A stretch of 15,452 nucleotides of DNA from Clostridia bacterium (lineage in GTDB: Bacteria > Bacillota > Clostridia > Oscillospirales > Acutalibacteraceae), in contig JAFRZS010000080.1 of the NCBI GenBank assembly GCA_017442445.1, positions 1 to 15,452 of the forward strand, written 5' to 3'. The position numbers and the translations under genes were made by a program. The notes under the pieces were generated by a model. The model did not search any database. It was given only the letters and a program-made list of their open reading frames with translations, and was not told the DNA's origin. Shown here in pieces: positions 6,903 through 13,544 of this stretch; position 1 is the first letter of the stretch, and every line of letters starts with the position of its first letter.

Positions 6903-8633
6903 ATGATAAATACAGATGACCTTTGTATGAGTTGTATGAAAGAAATCGGTCCGAGAGAGGAATGCCCTCACTGTGGATTCAACAACAACACCAAGCAGAT
7001 ATCCCCCTACCTTCCGATACGCTCTGTTGTGGGGTACAGATATCTCGTCGGCAAACTTCTTGAATACAACGGAGACGGCGCAACTTATATAGCATGGGAT
7101 ATGGGTAAAAAAGCACCCGTAATGCTCAGAGAATTTTTCCCCGATGCTATTGCAACACGCCGTGACAAAGAATTAAAAATCACTGTTCTTTTAGGCTGTG
7201 AAAATCTTTACGAGGACTGCCTTCAGAGCTTTCTGGAGCTTTGGCGTCAGCTTATGCGTTTAAGAGGTCTTTCTTCTCTTATCTCAGTAATTGATGTAGT
7301 CGAAGATAACGGTACAGCTTATGCGATTTATGAAGATCCGGGCAGCAAAACTTTGAGAGATTATCTTCTCAGTATACCCACAGGCTATCTTCCTTGGGAA
7401 AAGGCGCGTAGTTTGTTTATGCCTGTTCTTTCAACGCTCGGAACACTTCATTCCTCAGGTATAATTCACAGAGCAATTTCCCCCACCAATCTCATTATGG
7501 GCGATGACGGAAAGCTCAGAATTACAGGTTTCAGCATAAGCCAGATAAGAACCTCAAACAGCGAACTTAACCCTCAGCTTTATCCCGGTTATTCAGCGCT
7601 TGAACAGTACGGCGCAGGTCAGCGACAAGGCACATGGACGGATATCTATTCGTTCTCTGCTGTGCTTTACCGCTCACTTATCGGAAGCGACCCGATTGAA
7701 GCACCGACAAGAGCATCAAACGACAGACTTATGGTACCCGGCAAATTCGCAGAACAGTTACCCGCTTATGTAATTAACGGACTTGTAAACGGTCTGCAGA
7801 TACTCCCCGGTGACCGCACACATACAGTTGATCAGCTTCGTGCAGAACTTTCAGCATCTCCTGTTGCTGCAGCCGCTTCAACTCAGGTTCCCCAGATAAA
7901 CGATATTCCCGAAGAAACTATCGAAGCGGAGCCTGTTAAAAAATCTCAGAAACCCAAACAAAAAGGGCTCACCTCATGGCAGGTCGCATTGATATCCTTC
8001 TTCGTCTGTGTGTTTGTTGTGCTCGGCGGTATACTCCTTATATTCGGTGACGATCTGGGAGTTTTCAAACCCTCCGGAAACAATAACGAGGATATATCGG
8101 TTACTAATCCGACAACTGTTATCGTTCCTAACTTCAGAGCAGACAATGTTACCCTTGACAGAGCAAAGCAGATTCTCGGCGATGCGTTTGTTATCAAAAC
8201 AGTTGAAAAGGCTCACGACTCTGTTTCTGCAGGATATATTTTCGACCAGGATTTAGAACCGGGTTCAACAGTTAAATACGGCTCTACTATCACCCTTTTC
8301 ATCAGTTCAGGAAAATCTACCGTGATACTTGAAAATGTTGTCGGTATGGAATGGTCAAAAGCCGAGCCGCTTCTCAGAAAATTCACTTGTCATATTTCTT
8401 ATATCGACAATTACGGCGGAAATGTCGCAAACACAATAAGCGAAATAAGCCTTGTTCCCGGCAACACTTACGAGGTCGGTCAGGATATCTGGATAAAGAT
8501 TTATTCTGAGGTCATCACAACAACCGAACCTCCCACAACAGAACCCGAGTCTTCTTCTGAAGACGTTACGGACGATACAACTGAAAGTACCGAAGATACA
8601 ACCTCTCTTTTAGAAGGAATTTTAGGTTGGTAA
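6903..8633 (+). CDS. Membrane PASTA-domain protein with zinc ribbon and degenerate kinase (pseudokinase) domain
   Basis: The 576 residues carry an N-terminal zinc ribbon (Cys8, 11, 21, 24), a protein kinase fold at about 41-315, a basic Pro/Lys stretch, one membrane segment at about 359-381, two outward-facing PASTA domains (about 405-469 and 473-535), and a Thr/Ser/Glu-rich tail. Active relatives of the PrkC/StkP group phosphorylate Ser/Thr in response to muropeptides or lipid II. Here the key residues are changed: the ATP-binding Lys of VAIK is Arg76 (VMLREFFP), HRD is HRA (Ala191), the following catalytic Lys is Ser193, and DFG reads GFS (209-211). Asn196, Glu234 and Asp247 remain, so the fold is probably intact. 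The likely role is as a non-catalytic cell wall sensor or scaffold. It is transcribed alone, divergently from the dcw operon, with no PP2C phosphatase gene nearby. Confidence 0.88.
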   Translation: MINTDDLCMSCMKEIGPREECPHCGFNNNTKQISPYLPIRSVVGYRYLVGKLLEYNGDGATYIAWDMGKKAPVMLREFFPDAIATRRDKELKITVLLGCENLYEDCLQSFLELWRQLMRLRGLSSLISVIDVVEDNGTAYAIYEDPGSKTLRDYLLSIPTGYLPWEKARSLFMPVLSTLGTLHSSGIIHRAISPTNLIMGDDGKLRITGFSISQIRTSNSELNPQLYPGYSALEQYGAGQRQGTWTDIYSFSAVLYRSLIGSDPIEAPTRASNDRLMVPGKFAEQLPAYVINGLVNGLQILPGDRTHTVDQLRAELSASPVAAAASTQVPQINDIPEETIEAEPVKKSQKPKQKGLTSWQVALISFFVCVFVVLGGILLIFGDDLGVFKPSGNNNEDISVTNPTTVIVPNFRADNVTLDRAKQILGDAFVIKTVEKAHDSVSAGYIFDQDLEPGSTVKYGSTITLFISSGKSTVILENVVGMEWSKAEPLLRKFTCHISYIDNYGGNVANTISEISLVPGNTYEVGQDIWIKIYSEVITTTEPPTTEPESSSEDVTDDTTESTEDTTSLLEGILGW

Positions 8634-8639
8634 AATTTA

Positions 8640-8679
8640 TCAAGCTGTAAAAACAGACGTTTTTACAGCTTGATTTTTT
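8640..8679 (+). terminator. Intrinsic terminator after the PASTA pseudokinase gene
   Basis: A perfect 15-bp stem (TCAAGCTGTAAAAAC with GTTTTTACAGCTTGA) with loop AGAC is followed directly by six T residues. It begins six bases past the stop codon and ends the one-gene transcript before the next promoter. Confidence 0.92.
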
Positions 8680-8694
8680 ACCATTATTTATTTA

Positions 8695-8723
8695 TTGCAT
8701 AAAAGTGTCCTTCGTAATAATAT
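8695..8723 (+). promoter_or_regulatory. Probable promoter of the mecA-like gene
   Basis: TTGCAT (8695-8700) and TAATAT (8718-8723) are 17 bases apart, placing the transcription start near 8730 and a leader of about 33 bases before the TTG start. The match is moderate, and an overlapping TATAGT at 8721 is an alternative -10 box. Confidence 0.5.
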
Positions 8724-8745
8724 AGTAATATAAGCATATTATTAC
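8714..8745. repeat. 10-bp inverted repeat over the mecA-like promoter
   Basis: GTAATAATAT (8714-8723) and ATATTATTAC (8736-8745) are perfect reverse complements separated by 12 bases. The left arm covers the predicted -10 box, the right arm ends three bases before the AAAGGAGG ribosome site, and the predicted transcription start lies between them. That placement suits a repressor operator; as RNA the stem would be weak and wholly A-U apart from one pair. No regulator is identified. Confidence 0.45.
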
Positions 8746-8762
8746 TTAAAGGAGGCGGCAAA

Positions 8763-9332
8763 TTGAACATTGAAGCAATTGAAAACAACCGCATCATCGT
8801 TGATTTAAGCCCGAAAGATATGACGGAGCTTGACATAACCTTTGAAGAAATGGACTATTCAAACATAGAAACAAGGCGTGTCATTCACATGATTCTTGAC
8901 CGTGCAAGAGATACTTTGCACAAGGATATTGACCCAACCTCCAAGCTTATAGTAGAAGCTGTCCCGAAACTGTCGGGCGGCTGTCTGTTATTCTTCACAA
9001 TACTTGATGCCGCTTCTACACAGAGACTTTTACAGATAAAGAAAGAAAGCCGTGAGCTTACATACGAATTTGAAAACATAGATAACCTTTTTGATTTAGC
9101 ATGTGCGCTCAAAGGTGAGATTCCTTTCTCATCACAGCTTTACACTGACAATATTCGTTACAGACTTATCATTCAACCTGCATTCGGCTTTTCCGATGTC
9201 AAAAAATTACTCGCGGAATATGGCTCACTTATAAGCAAAAAAGAACTCTCCGCCGCCCATACAAAAGAGCATTGGAAAGTTCTGATATCCGATTCTGCTA
9301 TGGAAAAATTATCCGTCAGCCAACTGTCTTAA
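8763..9332 (+). CDS. mecA: MecA-family adaptor protein
   Basis: MecA proteins deliver substrates to the ClpC-ClpP protease; in Bacillus the substrate is the competence regulator ComK. The 189 residues show the N-terminal substrate-binding domain (MNIEAIENNRIIVDLS, about 1-80) and a C-terminal Clp-binding domain at about 98-185, including YEFENIDNLFDLACAL and EYGSLISKKELS. The linker between them is short and not highly charged, making the protein smaller than the roughly 220-residue Bacillus MecA. The start is TTG, preceded by AAAGGAGG at 7 bases. The 3' end overlaps convergent rpe by 24 bases. Clostridia usually lack ComK, so the physiological substrate is unknown. Family membership is fairly secure; the exact function is not. 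Confidence 0.8.
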   Translation: MNIEAIENNRIIVDLSPKDMTELDITFEEMDYSNIETRRVIHMILDRARDTLHKDIDPTSKLIVEAVPKLSGGCLLFFTILDAASTQRLLQIKKESRELTYEFENIDNLFDLACALKGEIPFSSQLYTDNIRYRLIIQPAFGFSDVKKLLAEYGSLISKKELSAAHTKEHWKVLISDSAMEKLSVSQLS

Positions 9333-9965
9333 CTTTTTAATCATTTCAGCAGAGTCTTCCGCATTAAAAACCGCACTGCCTGCTACAAAAACATTTGCAC
9401 CCGCTTTTGCCGCTATTCCGATAGTTTTCTCTGCTATTCCGCCGTCAACCTGAATATCTACATTCAGATTTCTTCTGTCAATCTCTTCTCTGATTTTTCT
9501 GACCTTAGGCATCATATCTTCCATGAATGACTGACCGCCGAAGCCGGGTTCAACCGTCATAACAAGCACCATATCAATTTTATCAAGATACGGAAAAATT
9601 TCTTCCGCTTCGGTTTTAGGTTTCAGACTTATACCAACCTTAGCTCCGCCCTCTTTGATAACATCTATAGTTTCGTTGACATCGCTTTGCGATTCAAGAT
9701 GAAAAGTAATAATATCTGCTCCTGCTTTTATAAAGTCAGGGGCATATTTTTTAGGGTCAAGTATCATAAGATGAACATCAAACACAAGGTCTGTCCATCT
9801 TCTTATAGCCTTTACTATCGGTGCTCCAAGGCTCATATTAGGCACAAATGAGCCATCCATAACATCTATGTGTATATAATCGGCAGAAGAATCCTGCATT
9901 CTCTTGACTTCTTCTCCGAGAATTGAAAAATCACTCGCAAGTATTGACGGTGCAATTTTAATCAT
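9309..9965 (-). CDS. rpe: Ribulose-phosphate 3-epimerase
   Basis: Rpe interconverts D-ribulose 5-phosphate and D-xylulose 5-phosphate in the pentose phosphate pathway. The 218-residue TIM barrel shows IAPSILASDFS at 4-14, HIDVMDGSFVPN at 32-43 (metal ligand His32, catalytic Asp34), DVHLMI with His65, VEPGFGGQSF at 138-147, IQVDGGI with catalytic Asp174, and the phosphate-binding GANVFVAGSAVF at 189-200. The start is ATG 9965, with AGGAGGGG six bases upstream. A GTG at 9992 would add nine residues but lies at or before the predicted transcription start and puts the ribosome site inside the gene. In many Firmicutes rpe follows a prpC-prkC-rsgA cluster; here it stands alone, though a PASTA kinase relative is two genes away. 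Confidence 0.96.
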   Translation of the reverse strand: MIKIAPSILASDFSILGEEVKRMQDSSADYIHIDVMDGSFVPNMSLGAPIVKAIRRWTDLVFDVHLMILDPKKYAPDFIKAGADIITFHLESQSDVNETIDVIKEGGAKVGISLKPKTEAEEIFPYLDKIDMVLVMTVEPGFGGQSFMEDMMPKVRKIREEIDRRNLNVDIQVDGGIAEKTIGIAAKAGANVFVAGSAVFNAEDSAEMIKKLRQLADG

Positions 9966-9994
9966 TACAACCCCTCCTGATTTCTGATACACTT

Positions 9995-10023
9995 ATTTTA
10001 ACAATTTATTTTAAAAAGGTCAA
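9995..10023 (-). promoter_or_regulatory. Sigma-A promoter of rpe
   Basis: On the minus strand TTGACC (10018-10023) and TAAAAT (9995-10000) are 17 bases apart, with TG one base before the -10 box (extended -10). The predicted start near 9988 gives a leader of about 23 bases with AGGAGGGG before ATG 9965. Confidence 0.7.
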
Positions 10024-10037
10024 GTAAATTAAAATCA

Positions 10038-10066
10038 TTGACACCGCACTCCATTATATTTATAAT
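10038..10066 (+). promoter_or_regulatory. Consensus sigma-A promoter of the yfbR-comM-hydrolase operon
   Basis: TTGACA (10038-10043) and TATAAT (10061-10066) are both perfect consensus hexamers at the optimal 17-base spacing, so this should be a strong promoter. Transcription would start near 10073, only about 16 bases before the TTG start, with AAAAGGAG at the very 5' end of the message. The -35 box lies 14 bases from the divergent rpe -35 box. Confidence 0.85.
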
Positions 10067-10088
10067 ATCTACAAAAGGAGTGATTATT

Positions 10089-10670
10089 TTGTCGAGCAAT
10101 TTTTTTGCTATGCTTTCAAGAATGAAATACATTAACCGTTGGGCGTTGATGCGCAACACACATAACGAAAATTTATCAGAACACAGCCTTGAGGTCGCTA
10201 TGATAGCGCATGTTTTAGCGCTTATCCATAACCGTAAATTCGGCGGAAATGTAAACGCTGAACGAACAGCACTTATGGCTATATATCACGATGTACCCGA
10301 AATTCTCACAGGCGATATGCCCACCCCGGTAAAATACTTCAACGATGATGTTAAAAAAGCATACGAAAAAGTTGAAGATGCCGCCTGTGAACGCCTGGTT
10401 GAGCTTTTGCCTGATTATCTCAAAGACGATTACGAAAGCCTGTTTTTTCACAAAGAGGAAGACAGTCAGTTATGGGCATTTGTAAAAGCTGCAGACAAAA
10501 TATCCGCACTCATCAAATGTATTGAGGAGCAAAAAGCAGGTAACTCGGATTTCAGTACAGCGGCACAGAGTACCGAAAAACTCATTCATTCTCTCAATAT
10601 GCCCGAAGCTGAAGTTTTTCTTGAAGATTTTATAAAAGGCTATACCCTCACCCTTGACCAGTTGAGATAA
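10089..10670 (+). CDS. yfbR: HD-domain 5'-deoxynucleotidase, YfbR type
   Basis: YfbR removes the 5'-phosphate from deoxyribonucleoside monophosphates in the cytoplasm, with a divalent metal, and helps balance dNTP pools. The 193 residues (Escherichia coli YfbR has 199) keep the HD ligands: His32 in SEHSLEVAM, His67-Asp68 in YHDVPEILTGD, and Asp136 in KAADKISAL. They also keep NRWALMRN near the N-terminus and FGGNVNAER, PTPVKYFN and the acidic Glu71. The start is TTG at 10089, eight bases after AAAAGGAG. An upstream in-frame TTG at 10038 is part of the promoter -35 box and cannot be the start. First gene of an operon with a ComM ATPase and an SGNH hydrolase. Confidence 0.9.
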   Translation: MSSNFFAMLSRMKYINRWALMRNTHNENLSEHSLEVAMIAHVLALIHNRKFGGNVNAERTALMAIYHDVPEILTGDMPTPVKYFNDDVKKAYEKVEDAACERLVELLPDYLKDDYESLFFHKEEDSQLWAFVKAADKISALIKCIEEQKAGNSDFSTAAQSTEKLIHSLNMPEAEVFLEDFIKGYTLTLDQLR

Positions 10671-10691
10671 AACACATAAGGATTGATTATT

Positions 10692-12221
10692 ATGTTCACA
10701 AAGATAAACAGCATTGGTCTTTCGGGACTGAAAACATTTGATGTAACAGTTGAAGCAAACACATCAAGAGGTCTGCCGAGATTTGATATCGTAGGTCTTC
10801 CCGACGCTTCCGTCAACGAAGCGAGAGAACGCGTTCATGCCGCTTTAGTCAACTGTCTTTTCAAGTTTCCCGTATGCCGTATAACTTTAAATCTCGCACC
10901 TGCAAACATTCGCAAAGAAGGTTCTCACTACGATCTCCCCATGCTCGTTGCTTTGCTCGTTGCAAGTGAACAATTAAACTGCGATTTATCAGACTCTGCT
11001 TTTATAGGCGAACTTTCTCTTGACGGTACAATCCGCGGAGTCAACGGTGTTCTGCCGATGGTTATAAAAGCCCGTGACCTGAATATCAGAAAAATCTATG
11101 TTCCCGCCGATAACGCATTTGAAGCTTCCGTTGTGAACGAAATTGAAATTTATCCCATAAGTCATGTCAACGAGCTCATTGACCATCTTACAGGATTTAC
11201 ACCTATTAAAAAATTAGAGCACAATATAACACCTACTCAAAAAATCGATAACAATCTTCCCGATTTTTCCGACGTTCAGGGACAGTATGCCGCAAAACGC
11301 GCACTTGAAATAGCCGCCGCAGGCGGTCACAATGTTCTGATGATCGGCCCTCCGGGTTCAGGTAAAAGTATGCTTGCAAAAAGGCTTCCGTCCATTCTTC
11401 CGTCCATGTCTTTTGAAGAGTCTTTGGAAACCACAATGATATACTCAGTTGCAGGTCTTCTGAAAAACGATACTTCTCTGATTACAGAACGACCCTTCCG
11501 TTCACCGCATCACAACATTTCAAATATTGGCTTGTCAGGTGGCGGAACAATTCCGAAGCCGGGTGAAATTTCATTGGCACATAACGGAGTTTTATTTCTT
11601 GACGAGCTACCCGAATTTTCAAGAGTCGCCATGGAAACTCTCCGTCAACCGATTGAAGATAACGAAATCACGATAAGCCGTGCTCTCGGCACTTATACAT
11701 ATCCGAGCTCATTTATGCTCGTCTGTGCCATGAATCCTTGTCCGTGCGGATATTTCGGACACCCGACCAAAGAATGCATCTGCTCTAAGAAATCCGCTTC
11801 TAAATATCTTTCAAAGGTTTCAGGCCCTCTGCTTGACAGAATTGATATTCACATTGAGGTTCCCGCTGTCAGTTTTCAGGATATGAACAAGCGCACCCCA
11901 AGTGAATCTTCTTCCGCAATACGCGAAAGAGTTAATAAAGCAAGAGAAATTCAGCTTGAGAGATATAAAGGCACAGGTATAACCTGTAACGCAAAGCTGA
12001 CTCCCGCACTTACAAGAAAATTCTGCAATCCGGACGCAGAAGCAATAATGTTGCTTGAAAGAGTATTTGAAACGCTCAGTCTTTCAGCAAGAGCACACGA
12101 TAAAATTCTCCGTACAGCAAGAACAATCGCTGACCTTGCAGGAGAAGATCACATCACAGCAGAACACATCAGCGAAGCTGTAATGTACAGAGTTCTCGAT
12201 CAGAATTATTGGGGATTATAA
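10692..12221 (+). CDS. comM: YifB/ComM-family AAA+ ATPase (Mg chelatase-like)
   Basis: ComM is a hexameric AAA+ motor; in Vibrio it drives branch migration during natural transformation, and the Firmicutes version is usually annotated YifB. The 509 residues show a Lon-protease-like N-terminal domain (GLPDASVNEARERVHAAL near 35-52, LNLAPANIRKEGSHYDLP near 67-83, GELSLDG near 106), Walker A GPPGSGKS at 219-226, the RSPHHNIS segment at 270-277, Walker B VLFLDE at 300-305, a four-cysteine group at 350, 352, 362 and 364, LLDRIDIHIEVP at 380-391, and a C-terminal helical domain. ATG 10692 is preferred over the TTG at 10683 because AAGGA lies nine bases before it. The gene begins 21 bases after yfbR. 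Confidence 0.93.
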   Translation: MFTKINSIGLSGLKTFDVTVEANTSRGLPRFDIVGLPDASVNEARERVHAALVNCLFKFPVCRITLNLAPANIRKEGSHYDLPMLVALLVASEQLNCDLSDSAFIGELSLDGTIRGVNGVLPMVIKARDLNIRKIYVPADNAFEASVVNEIEIYPISHVNELIDHLTGFTPIKKLEHNITPTQKIDNNLPDFSDVQGQYAAKRALEIAAAGGHNVLMIGPPGSGKSMLAKRLPSILPSMSFEESLETTMIYSVAGLLKNDTSLITERPFRSPHHNISNIGLSGGGTIPKPGEISLAHNGVLFLDELPEFSRVAMETLRQPIEDNEITISRALGTYTYPSSFMLVCAMNPCPCGYFGHPTKECICSKKSASKYLSKVSGPLLDRIDIHIEVPAVSFQDMNKRTPSESSSAIRERVNKAREIQLERYKGTGITCNAKLTPALTRKFCNPDAEAIMLLERVFETLSLSARAHDKILRTARTIADLAGEDHITAEHISEAVMYRVLDQNYWGL

Positions 12222-12243
12222 TATAAAAAAAGAAGGTGGATGT

Positions 12244-12885
12244 ATGTCAAAACTTATTTTATTTCAGGGCGATTCTATAACTGACGGCGGCAGAATCAGA
12301 ACAAACGATTGGGACCTTAATCATCAGATGGGTCACAGCTATCCTTTTCTTATCAACGCCAAGTTAGGCTCCGAATATCCCGAAAAGGATTTCCGTTTCA
12401 TAAACAGAGGTATTTCAGGAAACAGAATTGCTGACCTTTTCGGCAGATGGAAAGAAGACACCTTAAATCATAATCCGGATATATTAAGCATACTCGTCGG
12501 TGTAAACGATGCATATTTTCATACACACAACAACAGCGGTTCTTTGGCTGACAGATACGAAAAAATCTATCAGCTCCTTATCGACGAGGCCAAGGAAAAC
12601 AACCCCGATATAAAAATAGTCATCTGCGAACCGTTTGCTTTATCAGTCAAGGATAAAGAAGATTTCATAGAAAATATTATGGTCTATCTTAAACCTATGC
12701 AGGAAAAAGCAAAACTTATAGCAGAACGCAACAACGCAATATTTATTCCGTTGCAAAAGATATTCGATGAAGCCGCAGAGAAAAAAGAAACAGAATACTG
12801 GATCTGGGACGGCGTACACCCCACAGTTTGCGGACATCAGTTAATCGCAAACGAATGGCTCAAGTATTGTAAAGATATACTGTAA
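12244..12885 (+). CDS. Cytoplasmic SGNH/GDSL-family hydrolase
   Basis: SGNH hydrolases are serine esterases, often deacetylases or lipases. The 213 residues contain block I FQGDSITDGG (Ser11), block II NRGISGNR (Gly near 56-59), block III VGVNDA (Asn88) and block V WDGVHPT (Asp189, His192), so the catalytic set is complete. There is no signal peptide, which argues for an intracellular substrate such as an acetylated sugar or an oligosaccharide taken up by the cell. Proteins of this kind are often annotated as rhamnogalacturonan or xylan acetylesterases, but the substrate cannot be read from the sequence. The ATG follows AAGGTGG at 5 bases and lies 22 bases after comM, so the gene is probably the last of this operon. 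Confidence 0.88.
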   Translation: MSKLILFQGDSITDGGRIRTNDWDLNHQMGHSYPFLINAKLGSEYPEKDFRFINRGISGNRIADLFGRWKEDTLNHNPDILSILVGVNDAYFHTHNNSGSLADRYEKIYQLLIDEAKENNPDIKIVICEPFALSVKDKEDFIENIMVYLKPMQEKAKLIAERNNAIFIPLQKIFDEAAEKKETEYWIWDGVHPTVCGHQLIANEWLKYCKDIL

Positions 12886-12891
12886 AAATTA

Positions 12892-12932
12892 AAAAACGCA
12901 AGTGGTTTTTTTACAAAACTACTTGCGTTTTT
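12892..12932. terminator. Bidirectional terminator between the SGNH hydrolase and cyclase-family genes
   Basis: The left arm AAAAACGCAAGT (12892-12903) and right arm ACTTGCGTTTTT (12921-12932) pair perfectly over 12 bp. The stem continues through one G-U pair and GTTTT/AAAAC to an 18-bp stem with loop TTTAC on the plus strand. T-rich tracts flank it on both strands, so it can end both converging transcripts; on the minus-strand RNA the G-U becomes an A-C mismatch. Confidence 0.88.
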
Positions 12933-12942
12933 AATATTAAAT

Positions 12943-13539
12943 TTACTTGTGCCAAAAAATATTATCTTTTACTAAAACAGCTCTTGTGATTGCGCCGTCA
13001 AGTCCTGAGTTTTTCATCGGGAGCGCTATCAGAAAATATCTTCCGTCCTCAACATTCTCAAGCTTGAGTCCCTCAAGAATACTGATGTTCTCTGACAGAA
13101 ATGCTCTGTGAGGTTTAACCTGATTTCCGTGAGTACCTACAGACAAAGCGTCAGTTCCTATAAGCTTATATCCTAAAGCTGCGGCGGCATATGCTCCGTC
13201 ATCGGTAAAATATGCCTTCCCTTCACTTTTAAGCAGAAGTCTTTCGCATTCGGGGAAATTATCATCAACATACTCACCTGTTATAGCACCCCTGCGCACA
13301 CTCAATACTACACACTCACCGATAAAATTTTCAAGAGGTAACTTTTCCGCCGTTATTCCGTCTTCAATAAAATGAAACGGTGCATCCGTATGTGTTCCGT
13401 TATGCACACATGCAAATATCGTTGAAAGATTACAACCGGCTCCGTCTTCTATCCTTGAAACAAAGTCCGTTTCCGGTTCGGGATCTGAAGGATATATAGG
13501 TGCTTCAAATAAATCGTAAGTAATGTCGATTATTTCCAA
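12943..13539 (-). CDS. Cyclase-family metal-dependent hydrolase (kynurenine formamidase-like)
   Basis: The protein belongs to the cyclase family that includes bacterial kynurenine formamidase (KynB). Its 198 residues carry the metal-binding signature HNGTHTDAPFHF (His46, His50, Asp52, His56), then ITAEKLPLENFIGECVVL, LIGTDALSVG, HRAFLSENISILEGL and the C-terminal GLDGAITRAVL, in the usual order. The family averages slightly over 200 residues. TTG 13539 is chosen because AAGGAG lies eight bases before it; the alternative GTG at 13548 overlaps the prfB stop but also overlaps that AAGGAG, leaving no spacing. The gene follows prfB by 5 bases, probably on the same transcript. No tryptophan-breakdown genes are near, so the substrate is unknown. 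Confidence 0.87.
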   Translation of the reverse strand: MEIIDITYDLFEAPIYPSDPEPETDFVSRIEDGAGCNLSTIFACVHNGTHTDAPFHFIEDGITAEKLPLENFIGECVVLSVRRGAITGEYVDDNFPECERLLLKSEGKAYFTDDGAYAAAALGYKLIGTDALSVGTHGNQVKPHRAFLSENISILEGLKLENVEDGRYFLIALPMKNSGLDGAITRAVLVKDNIFWHK

Positions 13540-13544
13540 AAGAC

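Noticed and set aside
9966..9992. Rpe starting at GTG 9992
   Set aside because: It sits at or before the predicted transcription start, and the AGGAGGGG site would be inside the coding region; ATG 9965 fits both the ribosome site and family length.
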